From UJ101 sp047975265 (GTDB lineage Bacteria; Bacteroidota; Bacteroidia; Flavobacteriales; UJ101): 25,590 nucleotides of DNA. The translations under genes and the position numbers were made by a program. The stretch covers positions 1 through 25,590 of the forward strand of contig JBKEDE010000037.1 of NCBI GenBank assembly GCA_047975265.1, written 5' to 3'. The notes under the pieces are model-generated. The model was not told the origin of the DNA, did not search any database, and saw nothing but the letters and a program-made list of their open reading frames with translations. Positions 1-7,778 of the stretch are shown piece by piece (the first letter of the stretch is position 1; each line of letters starts with the position of its first letter).

Positions 1-2
1 AA

Positions 3-236
3 AACCAAGTACAATTTGAGCATTTTTCTAAAATAAAATCCAAAATCAGAAAAAGAATAGAAACTAATTTTTCGCAATTACACGGACAATTTTCTTGGAT
101 GATAAACCACGCAAAATCGTTCAAAGGATTAGCCATAAGATTACTGTCTAAAATTACTGCTTTTACAATGATTCAGTATCTCAATGTTTTTGTATTCAAT
201 AGACCAATGAATAAAATTAAAGTGAACTTATCCTAA
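3..236 (+). pseudogene. IS982-family transposase, C-terminal end (cut by window edge)
   Basis: An open frame runs in from the left edge and stops at 234-236, giving 77 residues. The segment RKRIET (about residues 16-21 of the visible part) looks like the third catalytic acidic residue (the E of DDE) of IS982-type transposases. The tail 'KSFKGLAIRLLSKITAFT' followed by 'FVFNRP' is typical of the family C-terminus as I know it. Whether the gene is intact cannot be told, because its 5' part lies outside. A candidate terminal inverted repeat follows directly, so this is the right end of an insertion sequence that sits next to rsmE. Type is given as pseudogene only because it is partial here. Confidence 0.7.
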
Positions 237-249
237 ATGCACAACAGGT
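235..249. repeat. candidate right terminal inverted repeat of the IS982-like element
   Basis: Read on the minus strand this is ACCTGTTGTGCATTT, starting right after the transposase stop. IS982-family termini usually begin with AC-rich ends, and the remnant near 10026 also begins ACCTG. The other end is outside the window, so the repeat cannot be paired here. Confidence 0.4.
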
Positions 250-303
250 TATAACATAAAAAAATAGCCTACAATGGTTACAAATACATCTTTTTAATAG
301 TTG

Positions 304-1011
304 TTAAAAATTAATAAAACTTACATAACTGGCAACTATTACAGCAGCAGTTTCTGTTCGTAGTCGGCTGTTCGATAACAAAGTGCTTTCAAAATGATGC
401 TGTAAAGCAAATTCTATTTCAGTAGGAGAAAAATCACCTTCAGGTCCAATCAAAATTAAGGAATTAGATTTTTTTTGTAATAATGATGTTATATTTTTTC
501 GTTCAAAAAGCGTATTGCAATGAGCTATTATTTTCAGTCCGTTAAAAGTATTTTTAAGAATAAAATCTTTAACCAAAACGGGCTCATTTAGTTTAGGAAC
601 ATATGCTTTTACAGATTGTTTTACCGCGGCAATAAGAATTTTCTGATAGCGATTCATGTTAAATTTTCTTCGCTCGGAATTTTCTCCAATTAGAATTGTA
701 ATTTCATCAATCCCGATTTCAGTCGCTTTTTCCAAAAACCATTCAAATCGTTCGTTACTTTTGGTAGGACAAATGGCTATATGCAAATAATAATCTCGTT
801 TTTCAAAATTTTTAAGCGTTGAGGTAATTTTAACTTTGCATTTTTTATGAATCAATTCAATAATTTCAGCTTCGCAAAGCGTTCCTTTCCCATCAGTTAA
901 ATGGATTGAATCGCCTACTTTCAGCCGTAAAACCCGCACAATATGCTTGCTTTCTTCTTCACTTAACGTTAAAACAGAAGGTTCGATATTTTTTACTATA
1001 AATAAACGCAT
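304..1011 (-). CDS. rsmE: 16S rRNA (uracil(1498)-N(3))-methyltransferase RsmE
   Basis: The 235-aa product is a SPOUT-class methyltransferase that methylates N3 of U1498 in 16S rRNA using S-adenosylmethionine, in the cytoplasm on the 30S subunit. An N-terminal PUA-like part (about 1-70) is followed by the knotted SPOUT domain. The SAM-binding knot is visible as GPEGDFS at residues 189-195 and LRTETAA at 217-223, both hallmark motifs of the family. 'HIVRVLRLKVGD' near residues 23-34 is the usual N-terminal signature. Length is normal for the family. The gene lies 23 bp downstream of tsaD on the same strand and is probably co-transcribed with it. The start is an ATG with an A-rich upstream stretch, as expected for Bacteroidota. 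The identification is secure; the exact target base is from family knowledge. Confidence 0.95.
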   Translation of the reverse strand: MRLFIVKNIEPSVLTLSEEESKHIVRVLRLKVGDSIHLTDGKGTLCEAEIIELIHKKCKVKITSTLKNFEKRDYYLHIAICPTKSNERFEWFLEKATEIGIDEITILIGENSERRKFNMNRYQKILIAAVKQSVKAYVPKLNEPVLVKDFILKNTFNGLKIIAHCNTLFERKNITSLLQKKSNSLILIGPEGDFSPTEIEFALQHHFESTLLSNSRLRTETAAVIVASYVSFINF

Positions 1012-1034
1012 ATAAAAGGAGTAAGTTGTAAACG

Positions 1035-2060
1035 TTACGATTCATTGATTTTATATCGAGCTTTTGCTGTGGTTTTTTGAGAAGCAAAATTTTCTCGTTC
1101 ATATTTTAACTGACCCACCATGGCAATCATGGCTGCATTATCGGTTGTGTATTCAAATTTAGGGATGTATGTTTTCCAACCTTGTTTTTCCATGTATTGC
1201 AATCTTTTCCTGATTTCGGAATTGGCTGAAACACCTCCGGCAATGGCAATTCGGTTAATTTGGGTTTCTTTTGCTGCTTTTTGAAGTTTTTTTATTAAAA
1301 TTTCAACAATGGTATATTGTACAGAAGCACATAAATCGGTTAGATTTTCTTTTATAAAATCAGGATTTTTCTTCATTTTTTTTTGTAAAAAATAAAGAAC
1401 AGAAGTTTTTAAACCGCTAAAGCTGAAATTACAGCCTTTAACTTTCGGTTGGGCAAATAGAAAAGCTCTTGGGTTTCCTTTTTGAGCCAATTGGTCAATT
1501 AAGGGACCTCCGGGATAATCCAAACCGAGTATTTTAGCAATTTTATCAAATGCTTCTCCCGCAGCATCGTCGATGGTTTCTCCTAAAATAGTAAAGTCAA
1601 AATAATCATTTACTCGAATAATTTGTGTATGGCCTCCGCTAATCGTCAGGCAGATAAAAGGAAATTCAGGTTTTTCGTTATTAGCATTATCAATAAAATG
1701 AGCTAAAATATGAGCCTGCATGTGATTAACTTCAATTAAAGGGATGTTCAAAGCTAAAGCCAATGATTTAGCAAATGAGGTTCCTACCAATAAAGAACCC
1801 ATTAAACCGGGTCCTTTTGTAAAAGCGACAGCATCTATTTCTTTTTCCGTAATATTTGCTACCTTTACTGCCTCATGTACTACGGGTACAATGTTTTGTT
1901 GGTGAACGCGAGAAGCTAATTCAGGAACAACGCCTCCGTAATTTTGGTGTACTTTTTGATTGGCTATACTATTAGATAAAATTTTTCCGTTTTGTATGAT
2001 AGAAGCACCCGTGTCATCACAAGAAGATTCTATTCCGAGTATAATGGGGTGTTTTTTCAT
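1035..2060 (-). CDS. tsaD: tRNA N6-adenosine threonylcarbamoyltransferase TsaD
   Basis: The 341-aa product transfers the threonylcarbamoyl group from threonylcarbamoyl-AMP to A37 of ANN-decoding tRNAs (t6A), working with TsaB and TsaE. The ASKHA-fold signature is clear: N-terminal GIESSCDDT (residues 9-17), the metal-binding motif HMQAH with H113 and H117, SGGHTQ in the middle, and a C-terminal 'NAAMIA' segment. Length is typical. The start is the ATG at 2060. A TAnnTTTG box lies only 5 bp before it (2066-2073), so the transcript may have almost no leader. It heads a probable tsaD-rsmE unit and diverges from the tamB-like gene with a 24-bp spacer. Confidence 0.97.
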   Translation of the reverse strand: MKKHPIILGIESSCDDTGASIIQNGKILSNSIANQKVHQNYGGVVPELASRVHQQNIVPVVHEAVKVANITEKEIDAVAFTKGPGLMGSLLVGTSFAKSLALALNIPLIEVNHMQAHILAHFIDNANNEKPEFPFICLTISGGHTQIIRVNDYFDFTILGETIDDAAGEAFDKIAKILGLDYPGGPLIDQLAQKGNPRAFLFAQPKVKGCNFSFSGLKTSVLYFLQKKMKKNPDFIKENLTDLCASVQYTIVEILIKKLQKAAKETQINRIAIAGGVSANSEIRKRLQYMEKQGWKTYIPKFEYTTDNAAMIAMVGQLKYERENFASQKTTAKARYKINES

Positions 2061-2065
2061 GAATG

Positions 2066-2073
2066 CAAAAATA
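2066..2073 (-). promoter_or_regulatory. -7 box (TATTTTTG) of tsaD
   Basis: TATTTTTG on the minus strand matches the Bacteroidota -7 consensus TAnnTTTG exactly. Its last base is 5 nt from the tsaD ATG, which would put the transcription start at or next to the start codon. No clear TTG element is seen at the usual upstream spacing, and that position would fall within the first codons of the divergent gene. Confidence 0.5.
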
Positions 2074-2084
2074 CGAAATAAACG

Positions 2085-5000
2085 GTGTTAAAAAAGTTAT
2101 TTAAACTATTCCTTTTCTTGTTCATCATCTTTTTTTTGGTGGTTACAACGGTTTTGACAGTAGTTCAAATTCCGTCGGTTCAATCTAAAATCATACACGA
2201 TTATGTTATGCCTGAGGTGAATCAAATGTTTGGAACTAAGATGGATGTTCAGGAAGTTGATATAACGTTTTTTGGTGATATCAGTTTGAAAAATATTTCT
2301 GCATTGGATGAGCGAGACAGTTTGCTGATTTCCATTAAAGAATTACAAGCCAGTCCGGATTATTTTAAATTGATAAACGGTTCACCTTACCAGTTGGATG
2401 AAATTTCATTATATGAACCAAAGGTTTATGTAAAAACATATGAAGGAGCAGACCAAGATAATTTTTTAAATTTTATTGACCGATTCGATTCAGGAAGTGA
2501 AACGAAAGATTCAACCAAATTGGTTTTAGAAGGCGATATTAATATTTACGACGGTTATTTGGAAATTGTAAATGAAAACCTTCCTAAAGAAGAGCAGACA
2601 TGGGTAAAAGCCTCTGATTTGAATTTGGAAATAGATAATTTTAAATTAGACGATGCGGATATTTACGCAACAATTAAAAACCTGAGCTTTAAAGCTAAAC
2701 GTAATGAAAAAATTCAATCAGAATTGAAGCATTTGGCAGGTAATTTTACATACCGAAGTGATTTATTGGAAATACAAGATATTTCATTGGAAACGGATAA
2801 TTCCAAATTAAACGGACAATTTGCTTTTGTTTACAACCGTGCAGAAGATTTTAATGATTTTTATAATAAAATCAATTGGAAAGTAGATTTGGAGAAAGGC
2901 TCTTATGTAGGAATGAAAGATGTGCAGTATTTTGTTCCGTATTGGGATAAATTTTCAAAAGTAGATATTCAGGGAAAAATACGAGGCACTTTATCACATT
3001 TGGAACTACACAATGTAGAAGTTTCAACCATGAAAACCAAAATTAGAGGCGAAAAAATAATACTGAATGAGATTTATGACGCTCAAAAATTTCATATAAA
3101 AGGACAAAATACTTATGTAACTTCGAATTATAATAATCTGATTAAATTTTTGCCCAAAGACATCAACCGTGATATTCCTTCGCTTATTAATGATTATGGG
3201 CAAGTAACGTTAAAAGGTAATTTAGAAATTGACCGTCAGGATTTTGCAACCAAATCCTCTATTCAGTCTTCGACATTGGGAAGTTTGATGGCTGATATTG
3301 CTATTAAAGGTTACTCTGAAAAATCCATTCATTATAAAGGAAACATTCGACCTCAGAAATTTAATTTGAAAAAATTAACCGGAGTTAAAGAATTAGGATT
3401 TATAACAGGTAATTTAGATATTGATGGAAAAGGATATGATCTTAACACCATGAAAATCAAAGTAAAAGGTAATGTAGCAGGAGTAGATCTAATGAATAAA
3501 CATCTTTCAAATATTCGTATAGACGGGTCAGTTGTCGAACAGTTATTCAGTGGAGTAATTGATATAGACGATCCAAATATTGCGTTGAGTTTTGATGGAG
3601 ATGTCGATTTTTCTTCCTCCGTTTACGATGCTAATTTTAAATCAACGGTTAGAAATGTAAATTTATACAAATTAGGATTGTCAAAAGATCCGGTAGCAAA
3701 ATTAACAACCGATATTTCAATCGATTTGCATGCAAGTTCTTTGGACGATTTATTGGGTCAGGTTTTATTGGAAAATACGTTTTATCAAACCTCCACACAG
3801 TCTTTGGCTTTTAATCGGATGTTAATCAATTCATCGATAGATGAGAACGGCAAACGATTGATTAATTTCCAATCTGAAGAAATCATAAACGGTTATATGG
3901 AGGGCGATTTTAAACTTTCGGAAATGTTGGTCGTTTCTGAAAATGCTTTTGGAAAATTATTGACTAATTATAAACCCAAACCGATGACTCTCGGTCAGTA
4001 TTTTAACTTTGATATTGACATAAAAGATTACTTTTTTGAAATATTATTTCCGGCCATAGTTTTAAAACCCGGCACCAAATTGGAAGGTAAAGTAACATCC
4101 GAAAATCATTTGATTTTAAAGACAAAAACGCCCGGATTGATTTATGATAAATACGAATTGGGTAAATCCCAAGTAACTTTAAATACAAAAAATCCATTTT
4201 TTCAAACCTCATTGGTTTCTGATAAAGTAAATTTAGGTGGCTATGAGTTAGAAAATGTGAAAATTTTAACCATTAACAATAATGATACGCTTGAAATGAA
4301 AGCCAAATTTACAGGGCATATTGGTGGGATTTCAAAACAAGAATTTGGGCTGAATCTGTACAAAACAAAAAATGACCAAGGGAAAAATTTAATCGGATTT
4401 TTAAAATCAACCATAAAATACAATGATAATGAATGGGTTTTAAATCCTAATAATGAAGAGCATACGCACTATGCCTTGGTGGATTTTAAAAACAACGAAT
4501 ATTACATTAACCGAATCGTTATAGAATCGGGAATACAGAAATTGGAAGTCAATGGTTCTTATTTAAAAGATTATTTAAACTTGGATTTAGAGGTTCAAAA
4601 TGTAGAATTAGAATCGTTGTTACCTCCATTTGAAGAATCCAAATTAGAAGGTTTGGCAAATGGAAAAATCACCATTGAGTATGGAAAAGATACTTTTCAG
4701 CCCATTGCAGATTTGAAGATACAGAATTTTACTTACAACGATTATTCTTTTGGAGATATTTTGGCTAATATCGAGATAGAAAATGGTTTGTATAAAGTAG
4801 ATTCAAAAATCCAGAAAGACAATTTAGACCGATTGGCTGTAACAGGATATATTGATCCGAATAACAAAGATGATTATTTACGCTTGAAAGTTGATTTTGA
4901 ATGGTTTGAACTGGCTGTATTAAATATTTTTATGGTAGATGTTGCTGAAAATATACGAGGAACAATTAAAGGAGAAATTGATTTGACAGGAACCTTAAAA

Positions 5001-6602
5001 AGACCGGAATATCAAGGAAGTATTAATTTGAGTGAAGGAGGAATGAAAATATCATATTTGGGGACGGATTATGATATTTTAGGAACTCCTGAAATTTTGA
5101 TTTCTACAGGCTTAATTTATTTTTATGACCGGATTGAATTGAGAGATATTAAAAATCATACAAGAGGCTCTCTTACAGGAGATTTGTCGCATGAAGATTT
5201 TTTGGTGTGGCACTTGAATTTAGACCTTTTTGCAGATAACTTTTTGGTGATGGATACCGGTTTTAAGAATAATCCATTGTTTTACGGTAAAGTTTTTGCA
5301 AACGATTTATACGCTACGATTAAAGGACCGGCAACGGATTTGGATATTAATGTGATTGCCACAACAGCTCCGAGAACGGCTCTAACCATTAATACAAGCG
5401 GGCAGAGTTTAGAAGTCTCAGATGTCGTTACATTTGTTAATGTTTTAGACCGATACAAAGAATTTGAAGAAGGAACAAAAGAGATGGTTGAACCTGCGGG
5501 TATGAACTTAGGATTAAACATAAAAATTACGCCTGATGCAGAATTAGACTTGATTCTTGATGAAAAAAACGATGATAAAATTGTAGCTAGCGGAAAAGGA
5601 AACCTTCTGTTGGATGTTGATTTGAACGGAAATATGGCTATGAACGGTGAAATTGGAATTACGGACGGATATTATAATTTTGCAAGGGGAGCGATTAAAA
5701 AAATATTTAGAATACGCCCAAATAGTACCATTAAATGGATTGGTGATGTGTACGATGCTCAATTAGACGTAAAAGCGTATTTTGAACGAAATGTTTCGAA
5801 CGTAGGTGAATATATTTCTTCGAGTTATGCTCAAAATTTACAAACGGAGGTTGAAATAGCTCTTACGGGTCCTTTAAGTTCTCCCGAAATTGAATTTAAT
5901 GTATTAACTCCGGATGCTTCCGAATCTATTCAAAGTAATTTGAATTTAAAATTTAGTGATAAAGACGAAGAAGTAAGACAATGGGGAGGAATATTGTTAT
6001 TCGGAAAATTCTTACCTCCGGATAATTCCAATTATATCAGCGGTTTGACTACAACGGCTTATGAGTTGGCTTTTGGTCAATTATCGTCTTTGTTATCCAA
6101 TATCAGTCGTTATGTTACATTGAATTTAGGTTATACAGAAGGATCTGATGAATACAATACTTCTGATGTTGTAAATGTGAAAGGTTCGGTTGATGTAAAT
6201 CCAAGAATTTCGGTAAATGTTTCAGGAGGATTTGCGGTAAGTGGAAACCGATCTGCTTCCGAAGGAGTTACCAATACGCAATCCATTACCGGAAGTGCAG
6301 AAGTTGAATACGATATTTCAAAGCAGAACGACGGAACGTTGAAATTAAAAGCCTTTAGCAGACCGACCAGTTTTGGAGTAGAAAACTTTAATGCTGCTAA
6401 TACTTATTCTCAGGCTTGGGGTGGAGGAATTTATTATCACGAAGATTTTAACACATTTAAAGAATTAAGGCAGAAATTATTTAAAAGTGATAAACGCCAG
6501 AAAGAGGAAAAGGAGAACACTCGCAAAGATTCTTTAAATCAGATTTTAAATACTGAAAAAGGTTTGTTTAAGGAGGTTCAGGATACAGTAAAAATAGAAT
6601 GA
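2085..6602 (+). CDS. tamB: TamB-like translocation/assembly module protein (DUF490)
   Basis: The 1505-aa envelope protein is the inner-membrane-anchored, periplasm-spanning partner of the TAM/BAM outer-membrane machinery. The family is linked to outer-membrane protein insertion and to lipid transport along a long beta-taco groove. One hydrophobic N-terminal anchor (about residues 5-30) is followed by over 1400 residues of beta-rich AsmA/TamB-type repeats. The C-terminal DUF490-like domain covers about 1000-1450; 'GEIGITDGYYNF' near residue 1190 is typical of it. The start is GTG at 2085; no in-frame ATG lies near it, and the anchor begins immediately after. It diverges from tsaD, a gene order I recall as common in flavobacteria. 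Length is usual for Bacteroidota TamB. The exact substrate cannot be told from sequence. Confidence 0.9.
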   Translation: MLKKLFKLFLFLFIIFFLVVTTVLTVVQIPSVQSKIIHDYVMPEVNQMFGTKMDVQEVDITFFGDISLKNISALDERDSLLISIKELQASPDYFKLINGSPYQLDEISLYEPKVYVKTYEGADQDNFLNFIDRFDSGSETKDSTKLVLEGDINIYDGYLEIVNENLPKEEQTWVKASDLNLEIDNFKLDDADIYATIKNLSFKAKRNEKIQSELKHLAGNFTYRSDLLEIQDISLETDNSKLNGQFAFVYNRAEDFNDFYNKINWKVDLEKGSYVGMKDVQYFVPYWDKFSKVDIQGKIRGTLSHLELHNVEVSTMKTKIRGEKIILNEIYDAQKFHIKGQNTYVTSNYNNLIKFLPKDINRDIPSLINDYGQVTLKGNLEIDRQDFATKSSIQSSTLGSLMADIAIKGYSEKSIHYKGNIRPQKFNLKKLTGVKELGFITGNLDIDGKGYDLNTMKIKVKGNVAGVDLMNKHLSNIRIDGSVVEQLFSGVIDIDDPNIALSFDGDVDFSSSVYDANFKSTVRNVNLYKLGLSKDPVAKLTTDISIDLHASSLDDLLGQVLLENTFYQTSTQSLAFNRMLINSSIDENGKRLINFQSEEIINGYMEGDFKLSEMLVVSENAFGKLLTNYKPKPMTLGQYFNFDIDIKDYFFEILFPAIVLKPGTKLEGKVTSENHLILKTKTPGLIYDKYELGKSQVTLNTKNPFFQTSLVSDKVNLGGYELENVKILTINNNDTLEMKAKFTGHIGGISKQEFGLNLYKTKNDQGKNLIGFLKSTIKYNDNEWVLNPNNEEHTHYALVDFKNNEYYINRIVIESGIQKLEVNGSYLKDYLNLDLEVQNVELESLLPPFEESKLEGLANGKITIEYGKDTFQPIADLKIQNFTYNDYSFGDILANIEIENGLYKVDSKIQKDNLDRLAVTGYIDPNNKDDYLRLKVDFEWFELAVLNIFMVDVAENIRGTIKGEIDLTGTLKRPEYQGSINLSEGGMKISYLGTDYDILGTPEILISTGLIYFYDRIELRDIKNHTRGSLTGDLSHEDFLVWHLNLDLFADNFLVMDTGFKNNPLFYGKVFANDLYATIKGPATDLDINVIATTAPRTALTINTSGQSLEVSDVVTFVNVLDRYKEFEEGTKEMVEPAGMNLGLNIKITPDAELDLILDEKNDDKIVASGKGNLLLDVDLNGNMAMNGEIGITDGYYNFARGAIKKIFRIRPNSTIKWIGDVYDAQLDVKAYFERNVSNVGEYISSSYAQNLQTEVEIALTGPLSSPEIEFNVLTPDASESIQSNLNLKFSDKDEEVRQWGGILLFGKFLPPDNSNYISGLTTTAYELAFGQLSSLLSNISRYVTLNLGYTEGSDEYNTSDVVNVKGSVDVNPRISVNVSGGFAVSGNRSASEGVTNTQSITGSAEVEYDISKQNDGTLKLKAFSRPTSFGVENFNAANTYSQAWGGGIYYHEDFNTFKELRQKLFKSDKRQKEEKENTRKDSLNQILNTEKGLFKEVQDTVKIE

Positions 6603-6603
6603 T

Positions 6604-6639
6604 AAAAAAGAGACTTTTAGTTTTTCACTACAAGTCTCT
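6604..6639 (-). terminator. intrinsic terminator facing left
   Basis: The arms AGAGACTT (6609-6616) and AAGTCTCT (6632-6639) pair perfectly over 8 bp. One mismatch and three more pairs (TAG 6618-6620 with CTA 6628-6630) enclose a 7-nt loop. Read on the minus strand the hairpin is followed by a run of T. On the plus strand, after tamB, it has no T tract and is preceded by A's instead. It therefore fits termination of leftward transcription, although no leftward gene is annotated in the gap. It could still act as the 3' end structure of the tamB mRNA. Confidence 0.6.
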
Positions 6640-6700
6640 CTGTAAACAAACAAAAGGATACGATAATTATTATTTACGATTACTCGCATTTTTTAATCAT
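6604..6700 (-). ncRNA. candidate small RNA between tamB and lrp
   Basis: A minus-strand TAGCTTTG at 6705-6712 matches the -7 consensus TAnnTTTG. About 60 nt further on, on the same strand, lies a terminator hairpin with a T tract (6604-6639). Together they would give an RNA of about 95 nt. No matching TTG element is found within 17-23 bp upstream (the nearest is 26 bp away), and no coding frame of interest lies inside. This is inference from promoter and terminator alone and does not match any RNA family I recognise. Confidence 0.25.
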
Positions 6701-6704
6701 ATTA

Positions 6705-6712
6705 CAAAGCTA
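6705..6712 (-). promoter_or_regulatory. -7 box (TAGCTTTG) facing left
   Basis: Exact match to TAnnTTTG on the minus strand in the tamB-lrp gap, with no annotated leftward gene after it. It would serve the candidate small RNA. In A+T-rich DNA such 6-base matches also arise by chance. Confidence 0.25.
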
Positions 6713-6795
6713 AAGAATGATATCCGAATGAAAAATGACAATTATCATAATAAAATAAATTTAAAAAAAATATTAGATTGATAAAAAAATAGTGT

Positions 6796-6803
6796 TATTT
6801 TTG
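6796..6803 (+). promoter_or_regulatory. promoter of the lrp gene (TATTTTTG box)
   Basis: TATTTTTG matches the TAnnTTTG -7 consensus exactly. A TTG (6778-6780) lies 15 bp upstream, slightly closer than the 17-23 bp usually given. It would leave a leader of about 24 nt before the ATG at 6831. Confidence 0.5.
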
Positions 6804-6830
6804 TAATGTTAATAATAAAGTAAGAAAAGA

Positions 6831-7313
6831 ATGAATCCAAAGTATAAGATTGATGAAATAGACAAGCAAATCTTAGAGTATTTAGTAGATAATACACGAA
6901 TGCCTTTTACGGAAATTGCAAAAAAGATGTTGGTCTCAGCAGGAACCATACATGTTCGCGTAAAAAAAATGGAAGAAGCAGGGTTGATTAAAGGTACCAG
7001 TTTAGATATAGATTACGATACTTTAGGACATTCATTTGTGGCTTATGTCGGTGTGTTGTTAACGAAATCTTCTAAAACGCAAAATGTTGTAGACAAACTG
7101 AAAGAAATACCTAATATTATCGAAGCGAGCATAATTTCAGGTAAATACAATATTTTTTGTAAATTATTGGCAAAAGATACAGGTGATGCAAAGGATATTT
7201 TGTATAAAATTGATGAAATTCCTGAGATTTTAAGAACAGAATCAATCATATCTTTAGAAGAAGCCATCAGCGACCGTAATCGGTTATTGCATTCAATTTT
7301 TAAAAAGTATTGA
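6831..7313 (+). CDS. Lrp/AsnC-family transcriptional regulator
   Basis: The 160-aa DNA-binding regulator has an N-terminal AsnC-type winged helix-turn-helix (about residues 5-55: 'DEIDKQILEYL', then 'VSAGTIHVRVKKMEEAGLI'). This is followed by the RAM/alpha-beta effector-binding and oligomerisation domain (about 70-150). Members respond to amino acids or related ligands and form octameric discs. Length is normal. The start is an ATG with an A-rich upstream stretch and a good promoter box. Its target is unknown. It could regulate itself or the membrane protein-phosphodiesterase pair downstream, but nothing in the sequence proves that. Confidence 0.92.
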   Translation: MNPKYKIDEIDKQILEYLVDNTRMPFTEIAKKMLVSAGTIHVRVKKMEEAGLIKGTSLDIDYDTLGHSFVAYVGVLLTKSSKTQNVVDKLKEIPNIIEASIISGKYNIFCKLLAKDTGDAKDILYKIDEIPEILRTESIISLEEAISDRNRLLHSIFKKY

Positions 7314-7339
7314 TAAAAAGGTTGGTGCTTACAGTTTTT

Positions 7340-7347
7340 TAGTTTTG
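7340..7347 (+). promoter_or_regulatory. possible promoter box upstream of the 114-aa membrane protein
   Basis: TAGTTTTG matches TAnnTTTG, with a TTG at 7322-7324, 15 bp upstream (the same spacing as at lrp). It would give a leader of about 80 nt. The 120-bp gap is rich in T and G with no other clear structure. Confidence 0.3.
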
Positions 7348-7433
7348 GCTATCAGGCTTTGGTCATTTAGCAATCAATATAAAAAACTTCTAACGATAAA
7401 AAGACCACTTTTTCTAAAAAAGAAGAAAAGATA

Positions 7434-7778
7434 ATGAAACGAGATCTTTGGTTTAAACTATTGATAGGGTTTTTAGTGATTTCGTGTTTGGTAGGAGGAT
7501 ACAGAGGAATTACAGGCGTTGTAACCAAATCATATGTTTTGCCTCAATGGTATTATTATTTGAATGTGATACTAAATATAGTAGCTTTAATTTCCTTAGT
7601 ATTTTTTTTCAGATTTAAAAAAATAGGTGTTGTATTCTTTTCACTTTTTATACTGATTGATTTTTTCGTTCAGTTATTTTTTGGGAATACATTGAACACC
7701 GCAACATTATTCTTTATCTTTTTATCAATACTACTGATAGGAGTAAAGGTAATTCCAAATTGGAGCCGATATGATTAA
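7434..7778 (+). CDS. small integral membrane protein, function unknown
   Basis: The 114-aa hydrophobic protein has about four predicted membrane helices (roughly residues 8-27, 39-60, 64-85 and 88-107), joined by short charged turns such as RFKK. I recognise no catalytic motif and no named family. Its stop codon overlaps the start of the next gene (ATGATTAA, 7771-7778), so it is very probably translated together with the HD phosphodiesterase and may be its membrane partner. That partnership is inferred from overlap alone. The start is an ATG after an A/G-rich stretch. Confidence 0.75.
   Translation: MKRDLWFKLLIGFLVISCLVGGYRGITGVVTKSYVLPQWYYYLNVILNIVALISLVFFFRFKKIGVVFFSLFILIDFFVQLFFGNTLNTATLFFIFLSILLIGVKVIPNWSRYD

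Noticed and set aside
6599..6781. 60-codon frame starting at the tamB stop
   Set aside because: Low-complexity Lys/Asn/Tyr-rich product, no recognisable family, overlaps the hairpin; typical of chance frames in A+T-rich spacer.
7314..7433. Possible degenerate repeat or leader in the lrp to membrane-protein gap
   Set aside because: TTTGG and GGCT motifs recur loosely, but no unit repeats cleanly and no stable hairpin with a T tract is seen.
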